The translations under genes and the position numbers were made by a program. A model generated the notes under the pieces. That model saw only the letters and a program-made list of their open reading frames with translations, did no database searches and had not been told where the DNA came from. From the NCBI RefSeq assembly GCF_000172795.2, contig NZ_CP020947.1, positions 251,001 through 315,000 of the forward strand: a stretch of 64,000 nt of DNA. The letters are read 5' to 3'. Positions 62,816-64,000 of this stretch are shown here, one piece after another (within the stretch, counting starts at the first letter, position 1; every line of letters begins with the position of its first letter). The DNA comes from Rhizobium sp. CIAT894. GTDB taxonomy: Bacteria; Pseudomonadota; Alphaproteobacteria; Rhizobiales; Rhizobiaceae.

Positions 62816-63166
62816 TCAGCCCTTGAACATATCCGCGTAAATCTCCGGCTTGAAGCCGACCAGCAGCTTGCCCTTCGTCTCCAGCACCGGCCGCTTGATC
62901 ATCGACGGCTGGTCGAGCATCAGCGCGATCGCCTTTTCCCGGGTCAGGTTCTCGCGCTCGGTATCGGGCAGCTTGCGGAAGGTGGTGCCGGCGCGGTTGA
63001 GCACGGTATCGAGGCCGGCCTGATCGATCCAGCTCTCGAGATGGGCCCGGTCGATGCCGAGCGCCTTGTAATCATGAAATTCATAGGCGACGCCGTGGTC
63101 TTCCAGCCAGCTGCGGGCCTTCTTCATCGTGTCGCAATTCTTGATGCCATAGATGGTGACGGCCAT
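62816..63166 (-). CDS. ArsC/Spx family reductase-like protein
   Basis: A 116-residue thioredoxin-fold protein of the ArsC/YffB family. The N-terminus VTIYGIKNCDTMKKARSWL has the single active-site Cys, and the basic block MIKRPVLETKGKLLVGF is typical of ArsC-like proteins. Close YffB relatives reduce glutathione-linked thiols and need not act on arsenate. GGAGAT lies before the ATG at 63166. It directly precedes ybaK. Confidence 0.9.
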   Translation of the reverse strand: MAVTIYGIKNCDTMKKARSWLEDHGVAYEFHDYKALGIDRAHLESWIDQAGLDTVLNRAGTTFRKLPDTERENLTREKAIALMLDQPSMIKRPVLETKGKLLVGFKPEIYADMFKG

Positions 63167-63266
63167 GCCGATCGATCTCCTGTGATGGCGGCGAGATAAC
63201 ATGGGCGGGGGCCGGCGCAAACGCCCCGCGGCGTTTTATCCCCGAGCGCGCCGATAATCCGGAGGC

Positions 63267-64000
63267 TCAATTCTCCAGCGTGCCGGCCTTGCGCGAGGCC
63301 TTGCTTCGATTGTCGCAGGCGATCTTCATCAGGTCGCCGCGCCGCCGCACCAGCCGGTCGGAGGTTCGGGTCAGGATCAGCCCGGCCTGCGGCGCATGCA
63401 GGTCTATGCCGCCGCCCGGCTGTCCCGGCCGGGTGACGATCGTCGCCAGAAGGTCGCCTTCCGCAACTCTCTCGCCGATATTGCGATGGAAGAGCACGGC
63501 GCCGCCTTCGGGAGCGCGAAGGATCTCGACATTGTCGAGCGGCACGGCCGGCCCGGAAAATGCCGTTGCCGCCGTCTCGCCGCTGACGATCCCTCGCGTC
63601 ACGAGGAAACGCCAGAGCCCGTCCGCATCCTTCTTCGCCAGTACCGGATCGACATCGCGCTTGCCGCGCAGCTCGACGGTGACGGAAAGCCTGCCCGGCA
63701 ACCGCGATCGGCGCTCGCCGGGAATTTCATATTTCCAGGCAAAACCGACGGCCTCCTCGAAGGCCGAACTTTCGCCATCGGAAAGCAGCACGGCCTGCAT
63801 GTCGAGCGCGGCGGCCAGATCGGCTGCCTCCGGCCAGAAGGCCTCGTCGATATAGGCATATTGCAGCGATTCATCGTCGCAATGCAGATCGAGCACGAGA
63901 TCGGCGCGGAGCGCCATATGCAGGAGCTGCCGTTTCAATCTGTCGGTAGCCGGATAATCATCGAGGTCTTCAATAAGTGTGGCCCGGTCAGCAATGGACA
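63267..64000 (-). CDS. Aspartoacylase/AstE family protein (N-terminus outside window)
   Basis: The frame runs from its stop at 63267 through the right edge of the window, so the start is missing. The visible part contains DLVLDLHCDDES, a metal-binding (His) region of the M14-like succinylglutamate desuccinylase/aspartoacylase family, and a C-terminal beta domain with GGAVLFHRNIGERVAEGDLLA. Such proteins remove acyl groups from N-acyl amino acids in the cytoplasm. The exact substrate is open. Confidence 0.85.
   Translation of the reverse strand, partial: SIADRATLIEDLDDYPATDRLKRQLLHMALRADLVLDLHCDDESLQYAYIDEAFWPEAADLAAALDMQAVLLSDGESSAFEEAVGFAWKYEIPGERRSRLPGRLSVTVELRGKRDVDPVLAKKDADGLWRFLVTRGIVSGETAATAFSGPAVPLDNVEILRAPEGGAVLFHRNIGERVAEGDLLATIVTRPGQPGGGIDLHAPQAGLILTRTSDRLVRRRGDLMKIACDNRSKASRKAGTLEN

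Overview
The window looks like chromosomal DNA of a fast-growing rhizobium, of the Rhizobium leguminosarum/etli type. Supporting signs are the high G+C content, an Irr-type iron control element in front of an mbfA-like gene, BA14K, DUF982 and BTLCP family proteins, exopolysaccharide genes of Exo/Pss type, rhizobial intergenic palindromes (RIME-like), and the conserved block infC-rpmI-rplT-pheS-pheT. I infer the genus from family knowledge; no database was searched.

Layout. 0-6 kb: a LysR regulator and a peptide-type ABC importer (binding protein plus two permeases, no ATPase seen) with an amidase. 6-12 kb: a DmpA-type N-terminal-nucleophile hydrolase, a small conserved-looking protein, a 974-residue fusion of a kinase-like domain with a class III aminotransferase, and purU. 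12-18.5 kb: a surface polysaccharide cluster with an acyltransferase, a polymerase-like membrane protein, a GH5 glycosidase and a kinase-less Wzc/ExoP-like co-polymerase. 18.64-26.32 kb: an integrated genetic element. 26.3-40 kb: small metabolic, stress and regulatory genes, including ccdAB, lepA, tenA, recX and the Irr-controlled mbfA. 40.6-45.9 kb: the translation block. 46-64 kb: reductases (one broken by a single nonsense codon), LysR and MarR regulators with their targets, a Gtr-like three-component glycosylation set, xseA, an M29 aminopeptidase, ybaK and the start-truncated end of an aspartoacylase-family gene.

The integrated element is the most unusual part. It lies at the 3' end of a tRNA-Leu(CAG) gene between 22-bp direct repeats and carries a tyrosine integrase, a serine recombinase, an Mrr-type endonuclease and a ParB-like protein with small translationally coupled partners. 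Upstream of the ParB operon is a run of about 20-bp phased repeats that looks like an iteron, centromere or operator array. At the far end a gene-free stretch (about 19,087-19,446) folds on paper into nine consecutive strong hairpins plus a long-range pseudoknot, behind an operator-like palindrome and a promoter-like sequence. This is the best candidate here for an undescribed system: a plasmid- or satellite-like element with its own segregation or copy-control site and a structured RNA of unknown class.

Limits: starts were chosen by reading ribosome binding sites and family lengths; folding, database and expression checks were not run.
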